From the NCBI GenBank assembly GCA_014237975.1, contig JABACA010000024.1, forward strand, positions 1-44,653: DNA of 44,653 bases, written 5' to 3'. The notes beneath the pieces are model-generated. The model did no database searches. It was given only the letters and a program-made list of their open reading frames with translations, and was not told where the DNA came from. The translations under genes were made by a program, and so were the position numbers. This DNA is from Mariniblastus sp. GTDB taxonomy: Bacteria; Planctomycetota; Planctomycetia; Pirellulales; Pirellulaceae. Position 1 is the stretch's first letter. The number at the start of each line of letters is the position of its first letter. Of the stretch, positions 16,460 through 25,832 are shown piece by piece.

Positions 16460-17917
16460 TTAAACCCAAATGTCCGAGGTGCAATCCCCTCCCGGAAACC
16501 GGATCTCATGCGCCCGTGCGGCACCACCCGGCTCCCGACCAAAATCGATCATGAAATCTTCGTTCAGCTTGAGTCCGCCGGTTTCGGTGTTGCAATCCAA
16601 TTGCAGCAGGTAGGACCCCTCTTTGGCCATCCCCGGATAAAACTGATTGTCCCATGGGCTATACAAAGAGTTCGTAACGTACAAGCGTTTACCGTCTAAA
16701 CTGAGTTGTAACATTTGCGGTCCGCCGCCGAGCTTCTGTCCCTTGGCGGTGGCCGTCTTCCCAATCACACCACCCAACCAGACCTGCCCGGTCAGTTTCG
16801 GATGGGCCGGATCGCTGACGTCGTATTGACGTAAGTCACCGTGCAACCAATTGGAAAAATAGAGGAAACGATCGTCCAGCGACAGGACCAGGTCGGTTAT
16901 CAGACCCGGCACCGGGAAGGGCCATCCCTCCTGTTCGACTGGCTCCACCGCAATCACATTGTCGGCCGTCCATTCGCCTCCCTGCTTGTGCCAATGCCAA
17001 ATCGTACTGCTCAAGGCAGCCCCAACGAAACCGTGGGTGCTGTCCGGGTTATGGTGAAACCTGACTTCCAGGGGAATCAAACCATTTTCACCCAGGTCAA
17101 TCGACTGCTCGATTTTCCGGTCCTGCCAGTTCCAGAAATGCAAATGCCGCCCATATTTGCCCGCTGCGACGTCTGCCGGTTTGAATCCCTGCGAAACGGT
17201 ATTGGGAGCTCCCCACTCACTGGAGATCATCACGTTATGGCGAGGCTGATACCAAAAATCGTAATTGAAATTCATTCCGGTCAAATCGTTTTCCCAGCGA
17301 CCTTTGATGTTGAAGTCCGAATCCATCAACATGAAGCCACCCGGCGCATTGCCCTCGGCATCACCCAACATCGAAACCATCACGTGACCATCGGCCAGGC
17401 AGTGGACCGTATGGGGAGCAGACAAACCGGTCTTTGCTTTGACCACTTCCGGCTCGATCACCTTGTGCATTTTTGGTTGACGCGGATCTTCTGTATCGAC
17501 GATATGAATGCGACCGGAAGTGATACCAGGCAACACAATGAAACGGCGGCCGGCGCCATCTTGACCATGGCAACTACTGCAGGCGTTCCAGCCAAAATGA
17601 TGCAGCTCGTCCCCCACGTTGGGCATCTCCAGCCGACTGATTACCGTTCCATAACCCGCCGACTTCGGATCGACATCGACGGTAGCCAGGTAATCCGGCT
17701 TGTTGACCGGTGTACCAGTGTAAATAGCCGGTACGTACGCCACGGTTTCGGGCGGTGCCTTCATGGCATCCTCTACGGTGGCATACATTCGATCACAACA
17801 AGTCGCGGACGAGTCATCATCCAATCCAGATGCCGAAAAAACCTGGTTGGGGATTTGCCCGACGGTTGCCAATGCGCCCGTCGCGACGGTTGTTTTCAGA
17901 AAATCACGGCGTTTCAT
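16460..17917 (-). CDS. SBP56-family selenium-binding protein / methanethiol oxidase, Tat-exported
   Basis: This 485-residue protein of the SBP56 (SELENBP1/MtoX) family includes human selenium-binding protein 1 and bacterial copper-dependent methanethiol oxidase among its relatives. The latter converts methanethiol to formaldehyde, sulfide and peroxide. The signature [16 protein letters not shown] is present, with Cys113 and Cys116 in the CSSC that binds selenium in the human protein. The repeated HxH-bearing blades ([28 protein letters not shown]) fit a metal-binding seven-bladed propeller. It begins with a twin-arginine leader, [17 protein letters not shown], so it is exported folded to the periplasm. 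The start at 17917 has AAGGAG upstream, and three copies of an 8-base repeat lie just beyond. It converges on the candidate selenoprotein gene. A methanethiol or selenium role is known for the family but unproven here. Confidence 0.92.
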   Translation of the reverse strand: MKRRDFLKTTVATGALATVGQIPNQVFSASGLDDDSSATCCDRMYATVEDAMKAPPETVAYVPAIYTGTPVNKPDYLATVDVDPKSAGYGTVISRLEMPNVGDELHHFGWNACSSCHGQDGAGRRFIVLPGITSGRIHIVDTEDPRQPKMHKVIEPEVVKAKTGLSAPHTVHCLADGHVMVSMLGDAEGNAPGGFMLMDSDFNIKGRWENDLTGMNFNYDFWYQPRHNVMISSEWGAPNTVSQGFKPADVAAGKYGRHLHFWNWQDRKIEQSIDLGENGLIPLEVRFHHNPDSTHGFVGAALSSTIWHWHKQGGEWTADNVIAVEPVEQEGWPFPVPGLITDLVLSLDDRFLYFSNWLHGDLRQYDVSDPAHPKLTGQVWLGGVIGKTATAKGQKLGGGPQMLQLSLDGKRLYVTNSLYSPWDNQFYPGMAKEGSYLLQLDCNTETGGLKLNEDFMIDFGREPGGAARAHEIRFPGGDCTSDIWV

Positions 17918-17930
17918 CTTATGCTCCTTA

Positions 17931-17954
17931 ATACTTCGATACTTCGATACTTCG
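17931..17954. repeat. Three tandem ATACTTCG repeats in the SBP56 leader
   Basis: Three exact head-to-tail copies of ATACTTCG occupy 17931-17954, immediately upstream of the AAGGAG ribosome-binding site of the reverse-strand SBP56 gene. The position within the probable 5' UTR or promoter means copy-number slippage could alter expression. It may equally be a neutral microsatellite. Confidence 0.85.
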
Positions 17955-18094
17955 ACTGGATGACCTGCGCCATTCTACCGATTCCTGTATTCGTCAGGCT
18001 AGGGAGGTAACTACGGAACAGTGGAAAACTTTATTTCCCGGTTTATTCAATTCTCAACCGCATAATTGCTCACACTTGCCAAGGACTCGGTACG

Positions 18095-18541
18095 ATGAGT
18101 TCTATTGCCCCCTCGTTCCATTCCCTGCTTCCGGTTTCATTTCGCTCCATGTCACTCGAACGTATTCTATATATCGAGGATGAAGACGACATTCGAATGG
18201 TCGTCTCCATGATCCTCAAAACTCATGGAATTACGGTCAATGGCCACGCGTGCAGCCAGCAAGCAATCGATTCCGCTGCCCAATCAGTTCCCGACCTGAT
18301 CTTGCTGGACATTTCGATGCCCCACAAGGACGGATTCCAGACTTTGGCCGAATTAAGACAACTGCCTGGTTACCGTAACGTCCCCGCCGTTTTCATGACG
18401 GCCCAGCTCGAACCCAACGCGGAAACCCTGGCACCCTACCAGCCGGTCGCGGTCATCATGAAGCCATTTGAACCGAGTGGGTTAAAAGAAGAATTAGAAT
18501 CGATCCTGAATACGATGAACATCAACAACCCTGGCACCTGA
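18095..18541 (+). CDS. Single-domain response regulator (receiver only)
   Basis: This is a 148-residue CheY-like receiver domain with no output domain. Key residues are the acidic pair in ILYIEDEDD, the phospho-acceptor Asp72 in ILLDISMPHKDG, the switch Thr in AVFMTA and the conserved Lys in VIMKPFEP. The start at 18095 is supported by AAGGA nine bases upstream. An internal ATG at 18149 would start exactly at the domain but has no ribosome-binding site. The 18-residue N-terminal extension is polar and not signal-like. No histidine kinase is adjacent, so it is an orphan that probably acts through protein contacts. It converges with the S51-like gene, 25 bases apart. Confidence 0.9.
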   Translation: MSSIAPSFHSLLPVSFRSMSLERILYIEDEDDIRMVVSMILKTHGITVNGHACSQQAIDSAAQSVPDLILLDISMPHKDGFQTLAELRQLPGYRNVPAVFMTAQLEPNAETLAPYQPVAVIMKPFEPSGLKEELESILNTMNINNPGT

Positions 18542-18566
18542 TCGGTTCGCCCGACAAACCAGTGGT

Positions 18567-20246
18567 TCATTCATCTTCCGATTTCACGGAGTCCTCCGGT
18601 GCAATGCGTTCCCGTTGGGAAAGTTCGTAGCTTTCCCCCTCTTCCAAGGCAACGTAATCCGGTTGGCCCGGTATGACGGGTTGATTGCGATCATAGAAAA
18701 ACACTCTGCCATCTCCCACCACCTCCGCGGTCGACCCGCGAACAAGAATGGCCGTTTTTTCATCCAAACCAATCCCCAGCAACTGCGGGTACCGGTTAAC
18801 CAACGACGTCATGTCCGGCTGACGTCGCCGCTGGCTGAAGTGTTGATCAATCGCCACTCCGCCAATAAAACCGAGGCCTCCTCGCTCGTAACCATCGACC
18901 ATGATGTCAAAATTTCCAAGAGGATTCGCCCGGGCCAGGTAACGTGCCTGGATCGAGGCACCGGCCGAGGAACCACCAATCACACCACCACGCTCGACCA
19001 CCCCTTTCATCAAGCGGTGCGCCTCGGTCCCGTAATAGGAGTCCGAGAAATTCCATTGGCGCCCACCCCCGAACCAGATTCCCGTCGCATCGCGAAGGGG
19101 CGCCAGGAACGCTTCGTCCGAATTAGCCTGATTTCGATCCTTGGTATGCAGCATGTCCGCTGAAGCCACGCCCTTGTCCCGCCAACCCTGCAAAAGGCGA
19201 CGGTTGGGCATTACTTTTTCCTCCTCCGCGCAGGGGACGTACACCAGTTTGGCATTCTCCCCGCCTGCCATTTCGATGAATTGATCAAACAGCCCTTCCG
19301 GCATCCCACCTCCCCCAACGATCACCAGGCTGCCATTCTCAACGTAGGGGGTCGGTGGTTCGGCGAGGGGAAAAGGCTCCACCGTGCGATCGATCGCGTG
19401 CCGTCGCCAAGCGGTCAAATCCACCATCTGCAGGTACGGGTTGATCCGTCGTTGCCCCAAGCCCGACACCCGTAGCTCCTTTCGACGAATCGGTTTCTCG
19501 GTGTTGGCTGCCGTCAGAAAGATCGCAGGCCGTTCACCGTAGGCGCGCATCTTGCGACCGTTGAGAACCACTAACCCACCAGCGGGAACTCCGACGCCAA
19601 TCGACCTGGGGGAAACCGACAGCACGCTGAGCATCTGTTTTTCATCCTCTGATTGAAAACCGCATCCAATCACACAGTCCGGCACCAGGTTCAATCCCTC
19701 GTCAATCATCGGCAATCGGTCGCCGGTGCTGAAATTCCATCGCCCCAGCCAGGGACTGACCCACGGGTCGGCCAATAGAATCCCGCCACGTCCGATGAAG
19801 GCGTGGAGCTGGTCGGAAAGCCGATTCAACTGCTGAACGTCTTGCTTGGCCAATGGTCGCCCATTCGTCAACCAAATCCCGGACACGTCGGCAAGATCCA
19901 GATCCTGTTCAATCGTGGGCGTTACACGGTTTACCTCGACGTTTTCCGGCCATTCGAGATCGGTTTCCGAATTGGCCAACGGAACGTGCACGACCCTGGA
20001 TGGATCCTGATCCGATCGCCTCTGGACCATTCTCAGGAAGTGCTCCAAGGTGCCTTCCGGCAACTGCTCCGAACCGGCCAGCATGATCTGGCCGTTGATC
20101 TTGAGATCGACCGGCCACATTTCAAACGCCTCGTCGAAGCGGACACCCTGATGCGGGTCCTGCTCCTGGCCAACGATTTCCATTCCTGCCAGCAACAGGA
20201 TGGCCATCAGCACGCTGGATGACCGTAGGTAAAGGGAATGCAACAT
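18567..20246 (-). CDS. Tandem S51 (cyanophycinase-like) peptidase, N-terminal copy degenerate
   Basis: This is a 559-residue exported protein with two consecutive S51-type class-I glutamine-amidotransferase-like domains. The C-terminal copy (about 325-540) keeps the nucleophile elbow GGSSAGA with Ser427, plus the strand SLVIVGGGGMPEGLFDQF. The N-terminal copy (about 60-310) aligns throughout (MLAGSEQLPEGTLEHFLRMV, GIWLTNG, RGGILLADPWVS), but its elbow has become LADPWVS, so the catalytic Ser context is lost. Cyanophycinases cleave beta-Asp-Arg dipeptides from cyanophycin, and S51 also includes dipeptidase E; the true substrate is unknown. The start at 20246 gives a signal (MLHSLYLRSSSVLMAILLL) and AGAGG about ten bases upstream. 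The longer frame to 20342 lacks these. No cyanophycin synthetase is in the window. Confidence 0.85.
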   Translation of the reverse strand: MLHSLYLRSSSVLMAILLLAGMEIVGQEQDPHQGVRFDEAFEMWPVDLKINGQIMLAGSEQLPEGTLEHFLRMVQRRSDQDPSRVVHVPLANSETDLEWPENVEVNRVTPTIEQDLDLADVSGIWLTNGRPLAKQDVQQLNRLSDQLHAFIGRGGILLADPWVSPWLGRWNFSTGDRLPMIDEGLNLVPDCVIGCGFQSEDEKQMLSVLSVSPRSIGVGVPAGGLVVLNGRKMRAYGERPAIFLTAANTEKPIRRKELRVSGLGQRRINPYLQMVDLTAWRRHAIDRTVEPFPLAEPPTPYVENGSLVIVGGGGMPEGLFDQFIEMAGGENAKLVYVPCAEEEKVMPNRRLLQGWRDKGVASADMLHTKDRNQANSDEAFLAPLRDATGIWFGGGRQWNFSDSYYGTEAHRLMKGVVERGGVIGGSSAGASIQARYLARANPLGNFDIMVDGYERGGLGFIGGVAIDQHFSQRRRQPDMTSLVNRYPQLLGIGLDEKTAILVRGSTAEVVGDGRVFFYDRNQPVIPGQPDYVALEEGESYELSQRERIAPEDSVKSEDE

Positions 20247-20417
20247 CTTGAAACAACCTCTCGCTAGATTAACACCACGGGACAGACCGATGGCCAAGGT
20301 TTTATCATACCCCAGACCGAGAGGCCCGATGATGGTCAGCACCAGCTATGGGGCTGCGGGGACTGCCGGCAGGCGGTCCATTCGACAGACCCATCGGCCC
20401 GGCACCGTGCGGCATTG

Positions 20418-21716
20418 TCAATTAATCCACATGGCAAACCCGAACAATTCACCGCCAAATTCCTGCTGGAATCGATTCCAATCACTTTCCGAAGTCACCT
20501 CACCCGTTTCCAGGTAAGGCAAAGCGGCCGCCCCGTGAAACCAAAGTACCACATCAATTTCCCGCGGGTTCGTGAAGAATTTGTCAAGGTTTATCCCCCG
20601 ATCGGCTTGTTTGCCACGCCAAAAAGGAATCAGTTTCTTTCCTTCCAGGATTGCCTGACATTCATCCAGGAACTCTCCCCAGGTGTTGGTCATCCGACCG
20701 GTAATTCGAATATTGGTGATGGCAGCCTGCTGACTGGCTGACGGCAACCATTCGCGGTCATTGTCGGTTTCGGAATTCACCAACTTCCACATGATTCGAC
20801 TGTGCGCGATGGTCTGTTTGAAATGTTGCTGGGCTTTCTTTACCCGATCAGCATGTTTGAGTGGAAACCGCGCATTGTGAATGGATGCGATCAGGTCCAG
20901 GACTTGATGGTTAATGTCCTGCAGCCCCGCTTTTTCTTCCTCCAACAAAAACTTGTACTTGATATCCGGTTTTTTAAATGTGCGAGAAGCGATGACATCC
21001 CACAATTCAGTTTGGTCGTAAGCCAAAAACAACTCGCCCGCGCCGCGCAGCAGGCTGGAATAACCCCGCAACCATTCCACGTCGGCCCGATCAAACACCA
21101 CGACAATGTCTTCGGGACGGCGCCGGCGGGCCCGGTTGGCATCTCGACCATCCGGAAAATCCCCCAGGTATTGGCCATAGAACGACTTTAAATTCTCAGC
21201 CGGCCCGATCCTGCCGTCCTGGTTGATGTCGAGATTAAACCGAAACAGTCTCAAGGGAAGTTTTACATCATTCGATTTGATTTGGGCCAAGGTCGTATCC
21301 AGCTGCGCCAAATCATCAATCATCCGTTGCACCAACCGGTGCAGGTCTTGCAGTTGGACGACCTGCGGATTTGGATTGTCCGGTAGGGACATATTTTGAA
21401 AAGGATTCCAAGGGAGCCCGATCTCGAAAGACCCCGCAAATTCCTGTCGTGGCCCCAATTCGTACAGGCCTTGTCCAAAATGTTCGATCATTTGGAAAAA
21501 CTGCAACACGGCCAAACTCATACGTGCCTGGTCATCCTCCGGTCGCTCTTTAAGCAACTCGCGAATTTTTTTCTCGCCGTCGGACAGTTTTCCGGATACC
21601 AAATAAGCCTCGACCAGAGGCGCACCGTTACGGCCTGTCTGGGCCAACGACGAAGCCGGACATACCGAGCCCAACAAGACAGCCAGGGCAACCAACCCGT
21701 GTAAAGAAAGATTCAT
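20418..21716 (-). CDS. Secreted hypothetical protein with EF-hand-like loop
   Basis: I do not recognise the family. The 432-residue protein has a signal peptide (MNLSLHGLVALAVLLGSVCP, then cleavage near LAQ). A helical N-terminal segment with TPR-like spacing (VEAYLVSGKLSDGEKKIRELLKERPEDDQARMSLAVLQF) follows. Next is a calcium-type loop, LDINQDGRIGPAEN, flanked by predicted helices, and a long mixed region ending WFHGAAALPYLE. The start at 21716 begins the signal; the frame's 26 codons upstream are not signal-like. It is on the same strand as the S51-like gene downstream and the EamA gene upstream, but the gaps (171 and 97 bases) do not force an operon. Confidence 0.7.
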   Translation of the reverse strand: MNLSLHGLVALAVLLGSVCPASSLAQTGRNGAPLVEAYLVSGKLSDGEKKIRELLKERPEDDQARMSLAVLQFFQMIEHFGQGLYELGPRQEFAGSFEIGLPWNPFQNMSLPDNPNPQVVQLQDLHRLVQRMIDDLAQLDTTLAQIKSNDVKLPLRLFRFNLDINQDGRIGPAENLKSFYGQYLGDFPDGRDANRARRRRPEDIVVVFDRADVEWLRGYSSLLRGAGELFLAYDQTELWDVIASRTFKKPDIKYKFLLEEEKAGLQDINHQVLDLIASIHNARFPLKHADRVKKAQQHFKQTIAHSRIMWKLVNSETDNDREWLPSASQQAAITNIRITGRMTNTWGEFLDECQAILEGKKLIPFWRGKQADRGINLDKFFTNPREIDVVLWFHGAAALPYLETGEVTSESDWNRFQQEFGGELFGFAMWIN

Positions 21717-21813
21717 AGAACAACCTCGCGCTGCCGTAACTGAAAAGACTCGTTTCAAACCGGTTTTCGAAACCCGACAATTGGCTTCCCCCAACTATAC
21801 CAAACACGGCAAA

Positions 21814-22722
21814 TCAAGACGACTCCCACAGCAGCACGGCAACCCCCATAAACGCAATCAGTGTACCCAGCCACCCACGTAGTGACGTCTTCTCGTTAAA
21901 GAAAAGAGCCGACAACGGAATCAACAATAATGGTGGAGTTGCCATGATGGTGGCAGCGATCCCAACTCGCGTGTTCTGGATCGCCACATAACTGAACCAG
22001 ATTCCAAGGAACGGCCCTGCGATCGCTCCCGCCATGACAAACAACGCCGCGCGTGGGTTGCGCATCTGCTTGATCGATCTGACCAGGTGACCCTGGCAAC
22101 CGGCCAACACCCACAACAATACCAACGCCACGAATATTCGCACCTCGGTCGCCGACAACGCGGAATAACCATCTACCAGCGCGTATTTTGTGACGACCAG
22201 GTTAACCGTTTGGCCCAACGCCCCGATCAAGGCCAAAACGATACCGATCGTATATTTTTCTGGCGGGTAAAGCTGGGTTGCTGCATCGGTATTTCGTTTT
22301 TCCGAGACCACCCAACCAATCGCAACGAGCGTAACGAGAACCCCCACTTGCTCCAGCATGCCCAATGTTTCGCCAAAACAGAACCAGGAAAACACAGCGC
22401 TAAACATCGGTACGACGGTCATCACCAAGAGGGTCAGCCGCGGTCCGATATACACGAAGGCAAGGAACAAGGCGCCGTCGCCGATCACCAAACCTGCCAC
22501 GCTGGAAATGGATAAAATGCCCCACCGCCACGTTTCCGTAGCGAACGGGAACAAGGAACCCGTCACCAACCAGTGGAACAGCGCAATCATGACCATCGCC
22601 AGGCCCAACCTCAAACGATTGACTGAACCGGCGCCGATTAAACGACTTGCAATAGTAAAAAAAAGCGAGGTGATGGCCCATAGTACGGCCGTCGCCAACG
22701 CTGCCAACTCACCGATATACAT
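21814..22722 (-). CDS. EamA-family (drug/metabolite superfamily) transporter
   Basis: This 302-residue integral membrane protein has ten predicted helices in two EamA repeats of about 140 residues each, joined by a polar linker (SEKRNTDAATQLYPPEKY). Typical repeat ends are seen, such as VTLVAIGWVV in the first half and LGTLIAFMGVAVLL at the end of the second. Family members exchange or export small metabolites such as amino acids or nucleotide sugars, and the substrate cannot be predicted. I chose the ATG at 22722 because the protein then begins at helix one (MYIGELAALATAVLWA). Seventeen codons of open frame lie upstream and are non-hydrophobic. It is probably a single gene. Confidence 0.88.
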   Translation of the reverse strand: MYIGELAALATAVLWAITSLFFTIASRLIGAGSVNRLRLGLAMVMIALFHWLVTGSLFPFATETWRWGILSISSVAGLVIGDGALFLAFVYIGPRLTLLVMTVVPMFSAVFSWFCFGETLGMLEQVGVLVTLVAIGWVVSEKRNTDAATQLYPPEKYTIGIVLALIGALGQTVNLVVTKYALVDGYSALSATEVRIFVALVLLWVLAGCQGHLVRSIKQMRNPRAALFVMAGAIAGPFLGIWFSYVAIQNTRVGIAATIMATPPLLLIPLSALFFNEKTSLRGWLGTLIAFMGVAVLLWESS

Positions 22723-22912
22723 GGCCCGAGAGCATACCAGCAAACCGACTTGGAACAAACGCCAGCGCGTCATTCAGACAATCGTGGAAGCGCCTTCGCA
22801 ATGGAAACGGCCCAACGGCAGATATTTACAAACTTTTGTCGACCAACAAAAATATCCCCGGTTTTACCCGGGGATAGGTGCTTGGACCAATCGCTCTCAA
22901 CTTAATTCCAAG

Positions 22913-23320
22913 CTACCGCCAGTTTTTGTTTGAAAAAGTAATGGGCCAAATCTGCCGTTGACCGGCCGATGTACTGCTATCGTCGGGCACGGGACCACTA
23001 CGGTTATTGTCACCATCCGTTTTCGGTTCCGGCAGATTATCTTCATTGCCCGGATCCAATTCATCCATGAAATCATCGTCGGGGAAACCCATCAAGTTCC
23101 CTTGGTCGATCGGCTCCAGGTTGGAATCGGCCGACGGCCCCGTCACGACATAATCGGGATCAGAATAAACCGATCCAACCCGCCCCCTGTCGCGCTCAGC
23201 CCGTTGATAGAAACCACCATAGGTTGGGTAGCTGAAATCAAAGGGACCACAGCACATCGAACAACCCGCCAAGGTCACGATCAAACAGCCCAGCACTGTG
23301 TTGAACACTAAGTTCTTCAT
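22913..23320 (-). CDS. Small lipoprotein, acidic Pro/Asp/Gly-rich
   Basis: This is a 135-residue protein with a classical lipoprotein signal (MKNLVFNTVLGCLIVTL-AGC, lipid Cys after LAG). The mature region is short: a Tyr/Gly/Cys-rich segment (CSMCCGPFDFSYPTYGGFY), then a disordered acidic tail with no domain. It follows the TolC-like gene on the same strand by 73 bases and may be cotranscribed with it, so an envelope role is a reasonable guess. The start at 23320 fits the signal. No function can be assigned. Confidence 0.75.
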   Translation of the reverse strand: MKNLVFNTVLGCLIVTLAGCSMCCGPFDFSYPTYGGFYQRAERDRGRVGSVYSDPDYVVTGPSADSNLEPIDQGNLMGFPDDDFMDELDPGNEDNLPEPKTDGDNNRSGPVPDDSSTSAGQRQIWPITFSNKNWR

Positions 23321-23393
23321 TCGACAACCCGGTTGGTTTGACAATTGCTGTTTTCGATTTTCTCGTATCTGTACCTGTTAAAGACCATCCGCC

Positions 23394-25832
23394 TCAATCC
23401 ACTTTCTTAATCACTGCACGCGACGCTTTCGGTTCCACCGCCCGGGATGAACGTCCCAGGCCGTCCCAATCGAATGATGCTCGTCGAATCACTCGCGCCG
23501 GCTGATCCTTGTCCCACTTGATTTGGGCACCGCTGCCACTCGTTTTTGTCACTGAAACCGGCTCGTCTACCATTGCCGGTCGTACACTTTCACCCACGGG
23601 TGGTTCGCTATTTTGATCATTCGGTTCGAACGTCATCAAGGCGCGGGTTCCCAAGGCATCGGAAAACGACAGGATCGTTCCAGCCGGAGGCGTCAAGGTA
23701 AGAGAATCTTCCGGTCCACCTTGCGGTGGTTTGGCCGGTGTCGGCTGTCGGTTGCGGGGTGGGTTGGGAACGGGGGTTTCGATTTCTTCCAGTGAATCGC
23801 CCGGATTCATTGGCGTGTATTCAAACTCTTCGAACATCCCATCGGCCTGGTCGATCGGTAGCTGATCGACCACTCCACGGCTGATCACACCGGGGCGGGT
23901 CCACCCGTAATCCAACACTCTGCTGGCACCTCGACGGCGAGCATGCTTACTGGCATCCTGATACGCCTTGGCAGCCCAGGGTCCCTCCGCCATTGAGATA
24001 TTGTTATAAGCCAAAATGGTACCCATGCGGCGATGAATCAGAGCCAGGGATTTGTTGTATTCGGTTAAGGCGTTATAGAACGCGACTTCGGATTGCGCCC
24101 TTCGCCGTTGGGCGTCCAGGGCCACATCCAGTGTTTCCAGGCCTTCTTCGATGATCTCTTTGAAGTGTTCTTCTTCAATCGTCGTCTCTTTCCACCGGTT
24201 GAAGGCGGAGTGCATTAATCTGCGATTGGCGGCAATCGAACGCAACGCGTCACTCAACTCCCGCGCCGTATCCAGTTCCATATCTTCCAGCCGGGCAATT
24301 TCGCGAGCCAGTTTTAACTGGGCGTTACGGACGTTGGACAACTCGCGGCGAAAACCGATCGGCATTCGATAATCCAGTCCGAGCGCAAATTCCTGATAAT
24401 CACCGTTAAACAACTCGTTCCATGCCCCGCTACCGGGTTGCGGAAAATCGGTTGTCTCCCCGGATTTGGAATATTGCTCACCCAGTCCCAGCCAGCGATA
24501 CAAGCCCGTCACATTCAATTCGGGCAGCAGCGAATTCTTGGCATACGCCAGTGATAGCTCTTTTTTCTTGATTTCCCAACGCTCTTGCCGCAACTCCGGT
24601 CGATAAGCCAGTGCTTCGTTCAATGAACTGGTCCAATCAAACTCGACCGGGGCCATCGTCGCCTCGTCAATCGGCCGGATAATTTGTCCATCGGTAGCTG
24701 CAATGCCCATCAACCATCGCAGGTTGCTTTCGCCCACCAGCAGGTTGTTGTACGCCTCGATCACGGAGGAGTCAAAGAAGTAATACTGCTCACCGGCCTG
24801 GGCCACCTGTTGAATATTGACATCTGCCCCTTCGTCAAACTGATCTTTCAGGATTCGCCATGTCTCCAGGGCCGCCTTGCGTCCCGTTTTCGCTGCATCC
24901 AGGTTGCGGTAGGCCGAGTACAGATCCCAATATCGGATTTCAATATTGGCGACCATGTTTTGCAACTGGCCTTCCAGGTTTGCCAGTTCCTGATCGGTGC
25001 CAATCCGCGATATGACAATCGGCATCCGCTGGATAAAGGCACCGCGACCGCGCAATAACGGTTGCCGGACCTCGAATTCAAGCGATGTCCGAAACCAATC
25101 GGGAAGTTCTTGCAGTCCAGCAGGAGGCAATGGATTGTTGTTTTCGGTAAAAACACTGTTGTTGCGGAACAAAAGCTGCGTTCCGTTGGCCGTCTTTTTG
25201 GCAAATTCATAATCCCAAGAGACCAGGTCCTGGACAAAAACTCTCCGTTCCAAAGGATTGTTTTCTCTCGTATTACGCGGTTCGTTGGAATGATTCCAAA
25301 ACACACTGGTTGTATATTGCGCATCAAAATCGGCCAGAGCCGCTTCGACACCCTGGTTCACGTCCAACCCGGAATTGGTCAACACCGAAGAAGGATCAGA
25401 TAATTGACCGGCGGCACCAATAAAACCGGGTTCCGATTCACGAACGGCAACGTTGTAAATTGTTCCTACCGCCGCGGGACCCTGGATCAAATTGTCAATT
25501 CCAGGTACGACCCTCGCGCCTTGTAAACTGGGTGTCCCGTAGCCACGCAGCACTTTGGCGTTTTGCAGCGCAATCGAAACCACCTGTTCCAATGTCATGT
25601 CTCGAAACGAATCGAAATCCGGATCGACGACGGTGATCGGCGATTTCGCCTGGCTGACTTCATCCAGCTGGGCAATCTCGACGTCGGGGTACTCGATATC
25701 GGTCGCTTGGTCGATGTAATAGGAAAGATCACCCGTGTCTTGCAGGAACATCGGCCGGGTGGGCGAGCAGCCCACGACCCAGAACGATAGAAATATCGTC
25801 CAAAGCACCAATCTCGGGAGTTTCCAGCTCAT
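23394..25832 (-). CDS. TolC-like outer-membrane efflux lipoprotein with Pro-rich C-terminal extension
   Basis: This is an 812-residue protein of the outer-membrane efflux (OEP/TolC) type. The lipobox VVGC follows a hydrophobic signal (MSWKLPRLVLWTIFLSFW). Long coiled-coil helices carry family marks such as RYWDLYSAYRNLDAAK, YRPELRQERWEIKKKELSLAYAKNSLLPELNVTG and LDVALDAQRRRAQSEVAFYNALTEYN. Such proteins trimerise into a channel across the outer membrane and serve tripartite pumps or type I secretion. After about residue 620 comes a proline/glycine-rich tail of roughly 190 residues that normal TolC proteins lack. The start at 25832 is chosen for the lipoprotein signal; the longer frame to 26015 would bury it. 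No inner-membrane pump or adaptor gene is adjacent; a small lipoprotein follows. Confidence 0.88.
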   Translation of the reverse strand: MSWKLPRLVLWTIFLSFWVVGCSPTRPMFLQDTGDLSYYIDQATDIEYPDVEIAQLDEVSQAKSPITVVDPDFDSFRDMTLEQVVSIALQNAKVLRGYGTPSLQGARVVPGIDNLIQGPAAVGTIYNVAVRESEPGFIGAAGQLSDPSSVLTNSGLDVNQGVEAALADFDAQYTTSVFWNHSNEPRNTRENNPLERRVFVQDLVSWDYEFAKKTANGTQLLFRNNSVFTENNNPLPPAGLQELPDWFRTSLEFEVRQPLLRGRGAFIQRMPIVISRIGTDQELANLEGQLQNMVANIEIRYWDLYSAYRNLDAAKTGRKAALETWRILKDQFDEGADVNIQQVAQAGEQYYFFDSSVIEAYNNLLVGESNLRWLMGIAATDGQIIRPIDEATMAPVEFDWTSSLNEALAYRPELRQERWEIKKKELSLAYAKNSLLPELNVTGLYRWLGLGEQYSKSGETTDFPQPGSGAWNELFNGDYQEFALGLDYRMPIGFRRELSNVRNAQLKLAREIARLEDMELDTARELSDALRSIAANRRLMHSAFNRWKETTIEEEHFKEIIEEGLETLDVALDAQRRRAQSEVAFYNALTEYNKSLALIHRRMGTILAYNNISMAEGPWAAKAYQDASKHARRRGASRVLDYGWTRPGVISRGVVDQLPIDQADGMFEEFEYTPMNPGDSLEEIETPVPNPPRNRQPTPAKPPQGGPEDSLTLTPPAGTILSFSDALGTRALMTFEPNDQNSEPPVGESVRPAMVDEPVSVTKTSGSGAQIKWDKDQPARVIRRASFDWDGLGRSSRAVEPKASRAVIKKVD

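Noticed and set aside
16841-18010. 389-codon open frame on the forward strand
   Set aside because: It is antisense to the SBP56 gene, whose reverse-strand product is an unmistakable family member; this frame has no start signal or domain.
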